DNA of 64,000 nucleotides from Komagataeibacter sp. FNDCF1. GTDB lineage: Bacteria > Pseudomonadota > Alphaproteobacteria > Acetobacterales > Acetobacteraceae. Positions 39,488 to 49,491 of this stretch are shown one piece after another. The notes under the pieces are model-generated. The model ran no database searches, was not told the DNA's origin, and was given only the letters and a program-made list of their open reading frames with translations. Every line of letters starts with the position of its first letter. Position 1 is the first letter of the stretch. The stretch spans positions 499,001-563,000 of the forward strand of contig NZ_JAIWOT010000001.1 in NCBI RefSeq assembly GCF_021295335.1, in the 5' to 3' direction. Position numbers and translations under genes: made by a program.

Positions 39488-40451
39488 CACGCACCCTGGG
39501 GTCAAGGAACAGGTAGACAATATCCACCACCGCATTGGCCAGCACCACGAAAATGGCGGAATACATGACCGTGGCCATGATGACGGGCAGGTCGAGCGTG
39601 GTCAGGGCGCGATAGGTCAGCCTGCCCACGCCGGGCAGGCCGAACACCACTTCGGTCAGCAGCGCGCCGCCACCGGCAAGCTGGGCAAAATCCAGCCCGA
39701 ACAGGGAGACGAACGTGACCATGGACGTACGCAGCCCGTGGCGCAGCAGCACCCGCGCGGGGGAAAGTCCCTTGGCGCGCGCGGTGCGCATGAAGTCCTC
39801 GCCCGCCAGCGCTACGAGGTCGTAGCGCAGCACGCGGCTGTATATGCCAATGAACATGACCGCCAGCACAACCCACGGAATGACCAGCGCCCGGAACCAC
39901 CCCAGCGGGTCCTGTGTAAAGGGCACGTAGCCCAGCCCCGGCACCCATGAGAACAGCCATGTGTCATGATAGCGGCTTTGCGTGACCAGATTGGTCACCT
40001 GCCCCAGCCAGAATACGGGTATGGAAATGCCCACCAGCCCCAGCACCATCAACCCGCGGTCCACCCATGTATCCTTCATGGCTGCCGCCAGCGTGCCCAT
40101 GGCAATGGAAACCGTAACCCATATCACCGCCGCCCCGCATACCAGGCACGCCGTGACCGGGGCGGCCTGCATGATTTCGGGCACCACGGCCTGGCCGCGA
40201 TTGGCGTAGGATGCAAGGTCGCGGGTGATGAACAGCTTCTTCATCATGATGGCGTACTGGATTGGCAGCGGGCGGTCGAAGCCATATTCGTGGCGCACTT
40301 TCTCCATGGTCTGTGGCGATGCGCCGCGTCCGGCAATGCGTGCGGTGGGGTCGGCGCCGGGGGTGGCGAAAAACACGCCAAACACCAGAATGGACACGCC
40401 AAGCAGGACAAGGGCCGTCTGGCCTGCCCGGCGCAGCACGGCAGCCATCAT
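39477..40451 (-). CDS. ABC transporter permease (DppB/OppB-like)
   Basis: 324 residues, about six membrane helices. Characteristic first helix MMAAVLRRAGQTALVLLGVSILVFGVFF, and the EAA-type cytoplasmic loop GEDFMRTARAKGLSPARVLLRHGLR that contacts the ATPases. The ATG at 40451 lies in ATGATG overlapping the stop of the upstream permease gene by 4 nt; the longer frame is not credible. The DppB-like permease follows, rather than precedes, the DppC-like one, which is the reverse of the usual dppBCDF order. Confidence 0.92.
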   Translation of the reverse strand: MMAAVLRRAGQTALVLLGVSILVFGVFFATPGADPTARIAGRGASPQTMEKVRHEYGFDRPLPIQYAIMMKKLFITRDLASYANRGQAVVPEIMQAAPVTACLVCGAAVIWVTVSIAMGTLAAAMKDTWVDRGLMVLGLVGISIPVFWLGQVTNLVTQSRYHDTWLFSWVPGLGYVPFTQDPLGWFRALVIPWVVLAVMFIGIYSRVLRYDLVALAGEDFMRTARAKGLSPARVLLRHGLRTSMVTFVSLFGLDFAQLAGGGALLTEVVFGLPGVGRLTYRALTTLDLPVIMATVMYSAIFVVLANAVVDIVYLFLDPRVRDAG

Positions 40452-41449
40452 GGCGCGCGCCGCCCGCTGTCGCGCACGTCCAGTGCATCGCGCAGCCCAT
40501 CGCCCAGTATGTTGAGTGCGAGCACCACGACCACGATGGCAAGCCCCGGTGCCACCGCCACCATGGGGCGGGTATAGATCAGGCCCTCGCCATCCTGAAT
40601 GATGGTGCCCCATGAAGCCTGCGGGGCCTGCACCCCCAGCGACAGGAAAGACAGCGCGCTTTCCGCCAGCAGCGCCAGCGCCATGACCAGCGGGCCAAGC
40701 ATGACCAGCGTGGTGGCCAGGTTGGGCAGGATATCGCGCAGCATGATCCGCCACACCGGCACGCCCAGCCCGCGTGCCGCGGTAACGAACTCCGCCTGTC
40801 GCAGCGCCATCACGCGGCCACGTATGGGGCGGGCGGCATAGGGCGCGTAAACCAGTGCGATGATGAAGACCGGGATCAGCAGGCTGTCCGCATGCACCAC
40901 GAATGGCCCCAGCCGCATGCTCTGGCTGACCATGACGATGGAAAGCGAAATGGCGAAAAGATAGACCGGCACCGCCCACATGATATCCATGAGCCGGGAG
41001 ATGAGCGTATCCACCATTCCGCCCAGAAAACCGGCGGCAATTCCCGCTATCCCCGCCAGCAGCAGGCACAGTACCGCCGCCCCGGCCGAGATGAGCAGCG
41101 AATTGCGCCCGCCATAAAGCAGCCTTGCCGCAACATCGCGCCCCTGGCTGTCAGCACCCAGCAGGTAGGCTGCCCGCCCCGTCGGCCCGATGGGGCTCAG
41201 GCCAAGGTGCAGCGGGTTGTCGTTGGGCTGCATGATGTCCACCTCCCGCCCGTCCAGCATGAGGGTACCCGCCACGTTGGAGGCAAACGGGTCGGTATGC
41301 GCCACATAATGGGCATAAAGCGGGGCAAGGAGACTGGCCAGCACCACCAGCCCCAGCACCACCAGCGCCACCATGGCGGGGACGTTGCGCGCAAGGGCCA
41401 TGGCCGCCTGCCGCCATGGCCCGGGTGCTGGATGGGGGGGCGCTGGCAT
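40448..41449 (-). CDS. ABC transporter permease (DppC/OppC-like)
   Basis: 333 residues with an N-terminal helix, a sizeable periplasmic loop (NPLHLGLSPIGPTGRAAYLLG, then GADSQGRDVAARLLYGGRNSLL as in DppC/OppC) and an EAA loop REAEF-type segment RQAEFVTAARGLGVPVWRIMLRDILP. Pairs with the DppB-like permease. The ATG at 41449 immediately follows the stop of the GH32 gene, so coupling of enzyme and transporter is likely. It belongs to the same four-gene importer core. Confidence 0.92.
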   Translation of the reverse strand: MPAPPHPAPGPWRQAAMALARNVPAMVALVVLGLVVLASLLAPLYAHYVAHTDPFASNVAGTLMLDGREVDIMQPNDNPLHLGLSPIGPTGRAAYLLGADSQGRDVAARLLYGGRNSLLISAGAAVLCLLLAGIAGIAAGFLGGMVDTLISRLMDIMWAVPVYLFAISLSIVMVSQSMRLGPFVVHADSLLIPVFIIALVYAPYAARPIRGRVMALRQAEFVTAARGLGVPVWRIMLRDILPNLATTLVMLGPLVMALALLAESALSFLSLGVQAPQASWGTIIQDGEGLIYTRPMVAVAPGLAIVVVVLALNILGDGLRDALDVRDSGRRAP

Positions 41450-42925
41450 TCAGGTGCCAGCCGTCCCGCGCGGCATGGTCTTGCGCAGCGGGTACAGGTC
41501 CAGGCTGCCGATCGTGGCCCCCGCGCCACTGGCCTCAAGGCGCAGGAATTCAAGCGGGCTTGCGGGAAAGACCAGCGCCGTGCCCACGGCCAGGCCGCCA
41601 TTGGCAAAGATTTCCAGCGTGCAGGCATCCAGCACGATGCGGATATCGAAATGCCGGTCATCGGGGTCCAACGCGGCTGAGAACTGGCCGGTGAAGAACG
41701 GCTGGGCAAAGCCCGCAAGGTTGCTGCGGTCCAGCCATAGCTGGCCCGAGAACGCATCGAAGCCGATGCTCAGCTTCTCGCCGCCCTCATTGCCGAATGT
41801 GATGATGAAGCGCCCCGTGCGCCCTTTGTCACCCAGCGGCAGGCCGTGGGGGCGCTCATCCACGGTCACACTCATGCACAGGTCCAGTGCGCGGCCCTGC
41901 GGCAGGGCCACCTGACGGCTCTCGCCCGCAGCAAGCCTGCCGGCGGGGAAGGCGACGGGCGTATCGCGCAGACTGTCCAGCCCGCGCGGGCTCTGGGCCA
42001 GGCGCAGCCAGCCGGAAAAGTCGCGCCTGAGCACCATCGTGCGTGGCAGGGTCATCGCACCGCGCCAGCTCTGCGTGGGCAGTTCCTGCGCATACTGCCA
42101 GTTGCCCAGCCAGGCGATGGATACCGCCTCCGCATCGGGCATGTTGCTGTAGACCTGCAGCGCGTAGGCATCCTTGGCAAAGTCGGTCAGGCCGATCACG
42201 GTATCATCGGGGATGAAGCGCGTGCCATCGAACCGGCCAACAAAATACTGCGTGACGCTGCCGCCGGACGGGGCACCGGGATTGAGCGACACGAACAGCA
42301 CCCAGCGCGTGCCACCGCCTTCCACCGGCACCTCGATCAGGTTGGGACACTCGTAATCCACGCCATACAGGCCCGATGGGCCGAAATCGCTCAGATGCAC
42401 CCAGTGGATCAGGTCGGTGGAAGCGTAGAAAGCGATCTGGTGCAGCCGTGATTTCGCCACCACCATCACCCACTGTCCCGTCGGTCTATGGAAGCACACC
42501 TGCGGGTCACGGAAGGAATTGCTGCCGATATCGAGTACCGGATTACAGGCATGTTCCTCAAAGGTCTGTCCACTGTCGTGACTGATGGCCAGATACTGTG
42601 CCTGGGCATGCGGGCTGGCACGGGTGTACAGCACCGCCATGCCGCCCCGTGGCGTCCCGAACAGGCCGCTTGCATTGCGGCAATCCATGACCGCGCAGCC
42701 GGTAAAGGCTTCTCCCGCCCCGGTTTCATCCAGTGCGATGGGCTGGTCCGTCCAGTGCAGCAGGTCGGGGCTGGTGGCATGCCCCCAGTGCACATTGCCC
42801 GCATAGGGGGCGAAGGGATCGTACTGGTAATACAGGTGATAGCGCGTGCCATCGAAAACCAGCCCGTTCGGATCGTTCATGAAGCCCGTGGTGGGCGTGA
42901 AATGGATCGTGGGCCGGTAGGCCAT
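41450..42925 (-). CDS. Cytoplasmic GH32 beta-fructosidase (levanase/sucrose hydrolase-like)
   Basis: 491 residues from MAYRPTIHFTP. GH32 catalytic residues: nucleophile Asp18 in FMNDPNG, transition-state Asp140 in SFRDPQV, acid/base Glu192 in DYECPNL; a C-terminal beta-sandwich follows (GRFIITFGNEGGEKLSIGFDA). Hydrolyses beta-fructosyl bonds of sucrose, inulin- or levan-type oligosaccharides. No signal peptide, so the substrate must be imported. The start at 42925 has GGAAG with 5-nt spacing; in-frame starts at 42943 and 43102 would add hydrophilic, low-complexity residues. First gene of an operon with the PepT-type ABC importer, suggesting uptake of fructo-oligosaccharides (inference). Confidence 0.92.
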   Translation of the reverse strand: MAYRPTIHFTPTTGFMNDPNGLVFDGTRYHLYYQYDPFAPYAGNVHWGHATSPDLLHWTDQPIALDETGAGEAFTGCAVMDCRNASGLFGTPRGGMAVLYTRASPHAQAQYLAISHDSGQTFEEHACNPVLDIGSNSFRDPQVCFHRPTGQWVMVVAKSRLHQIAFYASTDLIHWVHLSDFGPSGLYGVDYECPNLIEVPVEGGGTRWVLFVSLNPGAPSGGSVTQYFVGRFDGTRFIPDDTVIGLTDFAKDAYALQVYSNMPDAEAVSIAWLGNWQYAQELPTQSWRGAMTLPRTMVLRRDFSGWLRLAQSPRGLDSLRDTPVAFPAGRLAAGESRQVALPQGRALDLCMSVTVDERPHGLPLGDKGRTGRFIITFGNEGGEKLSIGFDAFSGQLWLDRSNLAGFAQPFFTGQFSAALDPDDRHFDIRIVLDACTLEIFANGGLAVGTALVFPASPLEFLRLEASGAGATIGSLDLYPLRKTMPRGTAGT

Positions 42926-43529
42926 GTCATCTTCCGTTTTCATTACGGGGCGGGGCATGTCGCCGGGCTGGTCGGCGGGGGAGGAATGGGATGCATCGGG
43001 CCTGTCCGTCCGCATGTGGTCGGGTGCCTGCCGGGGCAGTGGTGCGCCAGGGCAGGGCAGGGCGGCGCGGTGGCCGGGGCGGGGAGAAGATGCATCCGTC
43101 ATGAAACCCAGCCTATACCGATGCGCAGGCGCGACCAAACGGTTTTGCCATGGTGCCGGGTGTGAGGGCTGGCGGCGGGGCAGGCGGTTTCATTAAAAAG
43201 CCCTTCATGAAAATAAAGTAATGATAAAGAACAGATTGATTAATGAAAACTTATTTTAAATATTAATCATACATACTTTGTAAAAAACATGTATCTGTCG
43301 ATCCAGGCAGATGCCGCATGAATCCATGCCGGCCCGCCACAGACCGACCCTGCCGGAGTACCCCGTCATGCCCAGTCCCATCACTACGCTCCCCATGCCG
43401 TAAGGCGCGTGGCCGGCCTGGCTGGCGACGCGCTGCCTACAGATACAATAAAAAACCATATGCGCGCGTATTGCGGGCCATCGGCTGCAGCAGGCAGCAT
43501 TTTTTACAATACAGGGAATTTCCTGACCC
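42926..43529. other. Intergenic region between GH32/ABC operon and RND operon
   Basis: About 600 bases, divergent promoters. The first 180 could encode an N-terminal extension of the GH32 protein if an upstream start is used. From about 43195 to 43300 the DNA is strongly AT-rich, probably promoter DNA. No separate gene seen. Confidence 0.5.
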
Positions 43530-46500
43530 ATGAATGCCATCGTAGTCACCGCACTACGTCGGCCCTATACCTTTGTGGTGCTGTCGATCCTGATTGTGGT
43601 CTTTGGCATCATGTCGGTATTGCGTACGCCGACGGATGTGTTCCCGAATATAAAAATACCGGTCGTGTCCGTCGTCTGGACCTATGGCGGCATGCTGCCG
43701 GAGGAATTCGCGGGCCGTATCATCTACAATTACGAACTGATGGTGACCTCGACCGTCGAGGGCATCGAACATATGGAAAGCAGTTCGTATTACGGGCGCG
43801 GCATCGTCAACATATACTTCCAGCCCGGCACCGATATCGGCAAGGCGGAAGCGGAAGTCACCGCCATATCGCAGACGGTCATAAAACAGCTTCCCGAAAA
43901 CATTCCATCACCCATGGTGATGAGCCTCGACGCCTCATCCGTGCCGGTGCTGACGCTTCAGGTCACGTCCGACAGGCAGACGCCATCCGACCTGTTCAAG
44001 CTGGCCATGATCCGTGTGCGCCCGCTGCTGGTGACCGTGCCGGGTGCCGTGGTGCCACAGGCCTATGGCGGCATGGACAGCTTTGTCATGGTGGCGCTGA
44101 ACCAGCAGCAGCTACAGGCGCACCACCTGTCGGCCATGGACGTGCAGAATGCCCTGCGCGGGCAGAATATCGTGCTGCCGGCTGGCGACCAGAAAATCTC
44201 GGCCACCGACTGGATGGTGCAGACCAACGCCACCCCGCGATCCATGAAGGAACTGGGTGATATCCCGGTCAAGCGCGTGGGTAACGCCGTGATCTATGTC
44301 CATGACGTGGCCGAAGTGTATCGCGGCGGGCACCCGCAGACCAACCTCGTGCTGGTAAAAGGCCAGCAGGGGGTGGAAATCGTCGTGATGAAAAGCGGCG
44401 ATGCCTCGACGCTGGATGTCGTGGCGGGGGCCAAGGCGCTGCTGCCACGCATCCAGAAACTGCTGCCGCCGGATGTCAAGGTCAGCATCCTGGGTGATGC
44501 CTCGATCTTTGTTAAGGATTCGATTTTCGACGTCGTGCGCGAAATGCTGACGGCGGCCGCCCTGACCGGCATGGTGGTGCTGCTGTTCCTGGGGTCGTGG
44601 CGGCCCACGGTCATCATCGCCACCTCCATCCCGCTGGCCATCCTGTGTGCGATCATCGGACTGAACTGGGCGGGGCAGACGATCAATGTCATGACGCTGG
44701 GCGGGCTTGCGCTGGCGGTGGGCATCCTGGTGGATGACGCCACGGTGATGATCGAGAACATCGACGCGCATCTGGAAATGGGCAAATCGCTGGAACCCGC
44801 GATCATCGATGCCGCCAACCAGATCGTCATCCCCACCTTTGTCGCCACCACCTGCATCTGCATTGTCTGGCTGCCGCTGTTTGGCCTGAGCGGGGTCGCG
44901 GGCTGGCTGTTCATGCCCATGGCGGAAGCCATCATCTTCGCCATGATCGCCTCCTTCATCCTGTCGCGCACGCTGGTACCGACCATGGCCAAATACCTGC
45001 TGGCCGGTCATAGCGTGGCGGGACACGGGGATTCCCACCATTGCGAACCGCAGGTCCACAACCTGCAATATCCCAAGCGCCTGCCCGAACGCTTCCAGCA
45101 GGCGTTTGAGCGCGGGTTCAACAATTTCCGCGAAAGCTATGCGGGCGTGCTCAAGCGCGCGATTGCGGGACGCAGGCGGTTCGTGGGGGTGTTCCTTGGC
45201 GTCTCGGTCTGTTCGCTGGGGCTGTACCTGATCGCGGGGCGGGATTTCTTCCCCGAAACCAAATCCGGCACCATCCAGATGCACATGCGCGCACCACTGG
45301 GCACCCGGATCGAGGTGGCGGGCCGCGAGGCATCTCTGGTGGAAGACCGGATCAACGCCCTGTTCCCCGGCAGGGTGGACAGCATGATCGAAAACTGCGG
45401 CCTGCCCGAAGGTGCCCATAACCAGGCCTTCATTCCCACCCCCACCATCGGCACGCAGGACTGCGACATCACCATTGCGCTAAAGGACGAGGAAACGCCC
45501 GTCTGGGATGACCGCGTGATCCTGCGCCATGACCTGTCGGCGCGGTTTCCCGGCACGGTGTTTACCTTTCAGCCTGCCGACCTGACCGCGAAGATCCTGA
45601 ACTTCGGATCACCCGCGCCCATCGACATCCAGATTTCGGGGCCGGACCTGCGCGACAATTATGATTACGCCCGCCTGCTGGTCAACCGCCTGCGCGGCGT
45701 GCCGGGGGCAGCGGATGTCGTGATCCAGCAGACCATGAAAACCCCGACCCTGTTCGTGCAGGGCAACCGCACCTTTGGCCAGGCCACAGGCATGACGGAA
45801 GCCGATCTGGCCAACAACGAACTCATGACCCTTTCGGGCAGCCAGACGGTGGACCCGCAATACTGGCTGGACCCGGCCACGGGCATCACCTTTCCGCTGA
45901 ACGTGTATGTGTCACAGGACCAGCTGACGCATTTCAACAACCTCATGACCATTCCGGTGGACAAGGGCGACGGCGACCCGCAGGGGCGGCACATGCAGTT
46001 GCTGGGCGGTATCAGCAATGTCAGCGCCACGGGCACGCCGGGGCAGGTCTCGCACTTCAATTCCATGCCCGAGGTGGACATCTATGTCTCGGCCGAGGGC
46101 GCGGATCTGGGGCAGGTGACAACCGGCGTGCAGCGCGTGCTGGACCAGACGCGGGGGCAGGTGCCCGCCACCGCCGCCGTGGTGGTGCGCGGCCAGACCG
46201 AAACCATGCGCCATGCCTATGTCGAACTGGTGTTCGGGCTGGTGGTGTCGGTGCTGCTGATCTACCTGCTGATCGTGGTCAATTTCCAGTCGTGGCTGGA
46301 CCCGTTCATCATCATCACGGCGCTGCCCGGCGCGCTGGCGGGGATCGCGTGGGCGCTGTTCCTGACGCATACGCGGCTGTCGGTGCCGGCGCTGACCGGG
46401 GCGATCATGTGCATGGGCACGGCCACGGCCAATTCCATCCTTGTCGTCTCCTTCGCCCGTGAACGGATCGAGGAACATGGCGACGCGCTGCGGGCAGCAC

Positions 46501-46721
46501 TTGAGGCAGGCTACGGCCGCATCCGCCCGGTACTGATGACGGCACTCGCCATGGTGATCGGCATGGTGCCCATGGCCATGAGCAATTCCCAGAACGCGCC
46601 GCTTGGCCGCGCCGTCATTGGCGGGCTGCTGGTGGCCACTGTCTCCACGCTTTTGTTCGTGCCGTGTGTTTACGCAATCCTGCACAACCGTCCGTCCCGT
46701 GTCCGGGAGGAAATGAAGTGA
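43530..46721 (+). CDS. RND-family efflux pump, inner-membrane subunit
   Basis: 1063 residues with the 12-helix, two large periplasmic loop plan of hydrophobe/amphiphile pumps. The proton-relay Asp pair is present in GILVDDATVMIENIDAH (TM4), with GTATANSILVVSFARERIE in TM10-11. MNAIVVTALRRPYTF begins the first helix. The cytoplasmic loop after TM6 has a His/Cys-rich insert (GHSVAGHGDSHHCEP, residues about 492-507). AGGGAA lies about 10 nt before the ATG. First gene of a pump-adaptor-outer membrane channel operon; its stop overlaps the adaptor start by one base (TGATG). Substrate not inferable. Confidence 0.94.
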   Translation: MNAIVVTALRRPYTFVVLSILIVVFGIMSVLRTPTDVFPNIKIPVVSVVWTYGGMLPEEFAGRIIYNYELMVTSTVEGIEHMESSSYYGRGIVNIYFQPGTDIGKAEAEVTAISQTVIKQLPENIPSPMVMSLDASSVPVLTLQVTSDRQTPSDLFKLAMIRVRPLLVTVPGAVVPQAYGGMDSFVMVALNQQQLQAHHLSAMDVQNALRGQNIVLPAGDQKISATDWMVQTNATPRSMKELGDIPVKRVGNAVIYVHDVAEVYRGGHPQTNLVLVKGQQGVEIVVMKSGDASTLDVVAGAKALLPRIQKLLPPDVKVSILGDASIFVKDSIFDVVREMLTAAALTGMVVLLFLGSWRPTVIIATSIPLAILCAIIGLNWAGQTINVMTLGGLALAVGILVDDATVMIENIDAHLEMGKSLEPAIIDAANQIVIPTFVATTCICIVWLPLFGLSGVAGWLFMPMAEAIIFAMIASFILSRTLVPTMAKYLLAGHSVAGHGDSHHCEPQVHNLQYPKRLPERFQQAFERGFNNFRESYAGVLKRAIAGRRRFVGVFLGVSVCSLGLYLIAGRDFFPETKSGTIQMHMRAPLGTRIEVAGREASLVEDRINALFPGRVDSMIENCGLPEGAHNQAFIPTPTIGTQDCDITIALKDEETPVWDDRVILRHDLSARFPGTVFTFQPADLTAKILNFGSPAPIDIQISGPDLRDNYDYARLLVNRLRGVPGAADVVIQQTMKTPTLFVQGNRTFGQATGMTEADLANNELMTLSGSQTVDPQYWLDPATGITFPLNVYVSQDQLTHFNNLMTIPVDKGDGDPQGRHMQLLGGISNVSATGTPGQVSHFNSMPEVDIYVSAEGADLGQVTTGVQRVLDQTRGQVPATAAVVVRGQTETMRHAYVELVFGLVVSVLLIYLLIVVNFQSWLDPFIIITALPGALAGIAWALFLTHTRLSVPALTGAIMCMGTATANSILVVSFARERIEEHGDALRAALEAGYGRIRPVLMTALAMVIGMVPMAMSNSQNAPLGRAVIGGLLVATVSTLLFVPCVYAILHNRPSRVREEMK

Positions 46722-47908
46722 TGCCCACCCAGAACAACAGAAAAATCATCATGCTCGCCGGTGCCGCCGTTGTCGTGGGGTGGTGCGGGTACCTGCTGGT
46801 CGGGCGCGTGCAGCATGCCGCGGCCCTGCGGCGGGAGGCTGCCATTGCCTCCGTGCCCGATGTCATGGTCATCTCGCCACGCCACGAGGCGCGTCATGTC
46901 AGCCTCGACCTGCCCGGTACGGTGGAAGCCTGGTACCAGGCCCCCATCTATCCGCAGGCATCGGGTTACGTGCGCATGTGGTACAAGGATTACGGCGCAC
47001 GGGTGGCAGCAGGTGACGTGCTGGCGGAAATCAACACCCCCGGCCTTGATGCCCAGTTCGCGCAGGCACAGGCGGACCTGCAGTCATCGCAGGCGAAATA
47101 CGACCTTGCGGTGGTAACCGCCCAGCGCTGGCGGCTTATGGGCAGGTCACAGGCGGTATCGGGCCAGTCGGTATCGGTGCAGGATGCGAACGAAAAATCC
47201 GCCGCCGCCGATCTGGAGGCCGCGCGGCATAACCTTGACCGCTACGCTGCCCTTGAACGCTTCAAGGTCATTGTCGCCCCGTTTGACGGCGTGGTGACGG
47301 AACGCGACATCAACGTGGGCGACTACGTGCATGAAGGCGGTGGCAACCTGAATGCCACGGGTGCGGCCAGTGAACTGTTCAGCGTGGCCGACACGCACCA
47401 GATGCGGCTGTTTGTCTCGATCCCTGAGAACATGTCCTACATCCTCCAGCCCGGCCTGCAGGCCAGCGTGCAGGTGCCGCAGTTCCCCGACCGGCGGTTC
47501 GAGGCGAAGTTCCTGACCGTATCGGGCGGCTACGACCCCGATACCCGCACCAGCGTAAGCGAGTTTGTAATCGACAACACCGACCATGCCCTGTGGCCCG
47601 GAACCTTTGCCGCCGTCACCCTGACCGCGCCCGAACAGGCCGCCCACCAGACCATTCCCACCGGCGCGCTGGTGTTTCAGGAACACGGCATGCAGGTAGC
47701 CGTGGTGGACGGGCAGAACCATGCGCATTTCCACACCATAACCGTGGGCCGCATGGGGGATGGCGCGACGCAGGTGCTGTCCGGCGTGTCACCTGATGAC
47801 CGGATCATCGACAATCCGCCCGCCGACCTGCTGGAGGGCGAAAAGGTACGTGTGGTCCAGCCCGCAGCCGGATACAGCAATGACACCGATGAAAAGGACG
47901 ATGAATGA
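46721..47908 (+). CDS. RND efflux periplasmic adaptor (membrane fusion protein)
   Basis: 395 residues. N-terminal membrane anchor (KIIMLAGAAVVVGWCGYLLVG), a biotinyl-lipoyl-like half PQASGYVRMWYKDYGARVAAGDVLAEINTP, an alpha-hairpin (AQAQADLQSSQAKYDLAV to RHNLDRYAALERF), second lipoyl half VAPFDGVVTERDINVGDYV, and beta-barrel region around SELFSVADTHQMRLFVSIPE. Bridges the RND pump and the outer-membrane channel. The ATG at 46721 is set by GGAGG about 10 nt upstream and the TGATG junction; an earlier in-frame start lies in the pump gene. Its stop overlaps the next gene by ATGA. Confidence 0.94.
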   Translation: MPTQNNRKIIMLAGAAVVVGWCGYLLVGRVQHAAALRREAAIASVPDVMVISPRHEARHVSLDLPGTVEAWYQAPIYPQASGYVRMWYKDYGARVAAGDVLAEINTPGLDAQFAQAQADLQSSQAKYDLAVVTAQRWRLMGRSQAVSGQSVSVQDANEKSAAADLEAARHNLDRYAALERFKVIVAPFDGVVTERDINVGDYVHEGGGNLNATGAASELFSVADTHQMRLFVSIPENMSYILQPGLQASVQVPQFPDRRFEAKFLTVSGGYDPDTRTSVSEFVIDNTDHALWPGTFAAVTLTAPEQAAHQTIPTGALVFQEHGMQVAVVDGQNHAHFHTITVGRMGDGATQVLSGVSPDDRIIDNPPADLLEGEKVRVVQPAAGYSNDTDEKDDE

Positions 47909-49491
47909 TGACCCGCCGCATGCACCGTCCGCTGTGCAGGGGTGGTATCTGCATCCTTGCGCTGGTTTCTCTGGCAGGGTGCGATCTGGCTCCCGTCTAC
48001 CATACGCCGCATTACGTCATTCCCGCCACATGGGAAGGACAGGCCCCCTTTGCCGTGGCCCGGCCGATGGATGACCGTATTCCCGCCGGCTGGTGGGCCG
48101 GTTTTGCCGACCCGCGGCTTGATGATCTTGAAGCACTGGCCGCAGCCCATAATGGGGACCTGCAGGCGGCCAGCGAGCGCTTCCTGCAGGCGCGCGCGAT
48201 CGTAAGCGAGGCGCGTGCCGACCTGCTGCCCCATTTCGGGCTGGCCTTTGGGGGCAGCAATAACAAAAGCTCCGCCGAGCGGCTGTTCCGCTACAAGGGG
48301 CCGATTACGGATTCCGATGAATTCTATGGCGGCATGGCCTCATGGGAGCCGGATTTCTGGTCCTCCATCCGCAACCGTGTGCGGCTGCAGAAGGATTACG
48401 CGCAGGAAGCGGCGGCACAGTATGCGTCCGCACGGCTCAGCCTGCAGGCGGAACTTGCCAGCGATTACTTCACCCTGCGCGGGCTGGATGCGCAGGCGGC
48501 GATCTATACCCAGTCGATCCGGTATTATGAAGAATCCCTGCGCGTGACCCAGACGCGGCTGCTGGACCAGGCGGATTCACGGCTGGATGTGGCGCGCGCG
48601 CAAAACCAGCTTTACACTACCCAGGCCCGCCTGCTGGACATTCAGGCCCAGCGCGAGGTGATGGAACATGCGCTGGCCGTGCTGGTCAACGTTGCCCCGT
48701 CATCCTTCCATATCGCAGCGGATGCGCATCTCAACGCCACCCGCTTCACGCTGGCCGCCCCCATGCCGTCGGATCTTTTGCAGCGCAGGCCCGACATTGC
48801 CGTGGCCGAACGCCAGATGGCGCAGGCCAACCGCGCCATCGGCATCGCACGCGCAGCATTCTATCCGCATGTCTCCTTCCAGATGAATGGCGGGTTTGAT
48901 GACAATGGTTTCAACCTTGCCAACCTTGCCAATTCCATGTGGTCCTATGGTGCAACCGTGACCATGCCGGTGTTCGAAGGGGGCCTGCGCCGCGCGCAAC
49001 TGCAGCAGAGCTGGTCCGCCTACCGTGAAACCCGTGACCACTACCGTGTCACCATCCTCAACGCCTTCCGCGATGTGGAAGATGGCCTGTCACGCACAAG
49101 ACGGCTCGATGGCGAGAACGACCGCCTGCGCGCCGCCGTGGGAGCTGCCAGCCAGACACAGGATATTACCATGAATCTGTACAAAGGCGGTCTTGCCACC
49201 TATCTGGACGTGCTGATCGCCCAGGTCAGCACACTTGATGCCCGCATTCAGCAGGCCGAGGTCCAGACACGTTACCTGCAGGCCCGCATCGGGCTGATCC
49301 GCGCATGTGGCGGCGGATGGGATGCAAGCCAGCTGCCCGCGCCCAACAGCCTGTTCTCGGTTGACCCGCTGCAGTATTCCGGCCTGCATAACGCGCGGCC
49401 AGCGGGCGATGTGCCCGCTCCACACAGCCATGGGCCGGACGGAGATGATGACCTGACCGGGCCTGTCCTTACGCCCGGCCTGCGCCAGTAA
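47905..49491 (+). CDS. Outer-membrane efflux channel lipoprotein (NodT/OprM family)
   Basis: 528 residues. Lipoprotein signal with lipobox SLAGC (residues about 22-26), then two repeated coiled-coil/beta-strand halves typical of TolC-like channels: IPAGWWAGFADPRLDDLEALAA starts the first, LQRRPDIAVAERQMAQANRAIGIARAAFYP the second. Forms the trimeric outer-membrane exit duct of the RND pump. It starts at the ATG in ATGA overlapping the adaptor gene. The C-terminal 40 residues (NSLFSVDPLQYSG to the end) are Pro/His/Asp-rich. Last gene of the efflux operon. Confidence 0.94.
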   Translation: MMTRRMHRPLCRGGICILALVSLAGCDLAPVYHTPHYVIPATWEGQAPFAVARPMDDRIPAGWWAGFADPRLDDLEALAAAHNGDLQAASERFLQARAIVSEARADLLPHFGLAFGGSNNKSSAERLFRYKGPITDSDEFYGGMASWEPDFWSSIRNRVRLQKDYAQEAAAQYASARLSLQAELASDYFTLRGLDAQAAIYTQSIRYYEESLRVTQTRLLDQADSRLDVARAQNQLYTTQARLLDIQAQREVMEHALAVLVNVAPSSFHIAADAHLNATRFTLAAPMPSDLLQRRPDIAVAERQMAQANRAIGIARAAFYPHVSFQMNGGFDDNGFNLANLANSMWSYGATVTMPVFEGGLRRAQLQQSWSAYRETRDHYRVTILNAFRDVEDGLSRTRRLDGENDRLRAAVGAASQTQDITMNLYKGGLATYLDVLIAQVSTLDARIQQAEVQTRYLQARIGLIRACGGGWDASQLPAPNSLFSVDPLQYSGLHNARPAGDVPAPHSHGPDGDDDLTGPVLTPGLRQ

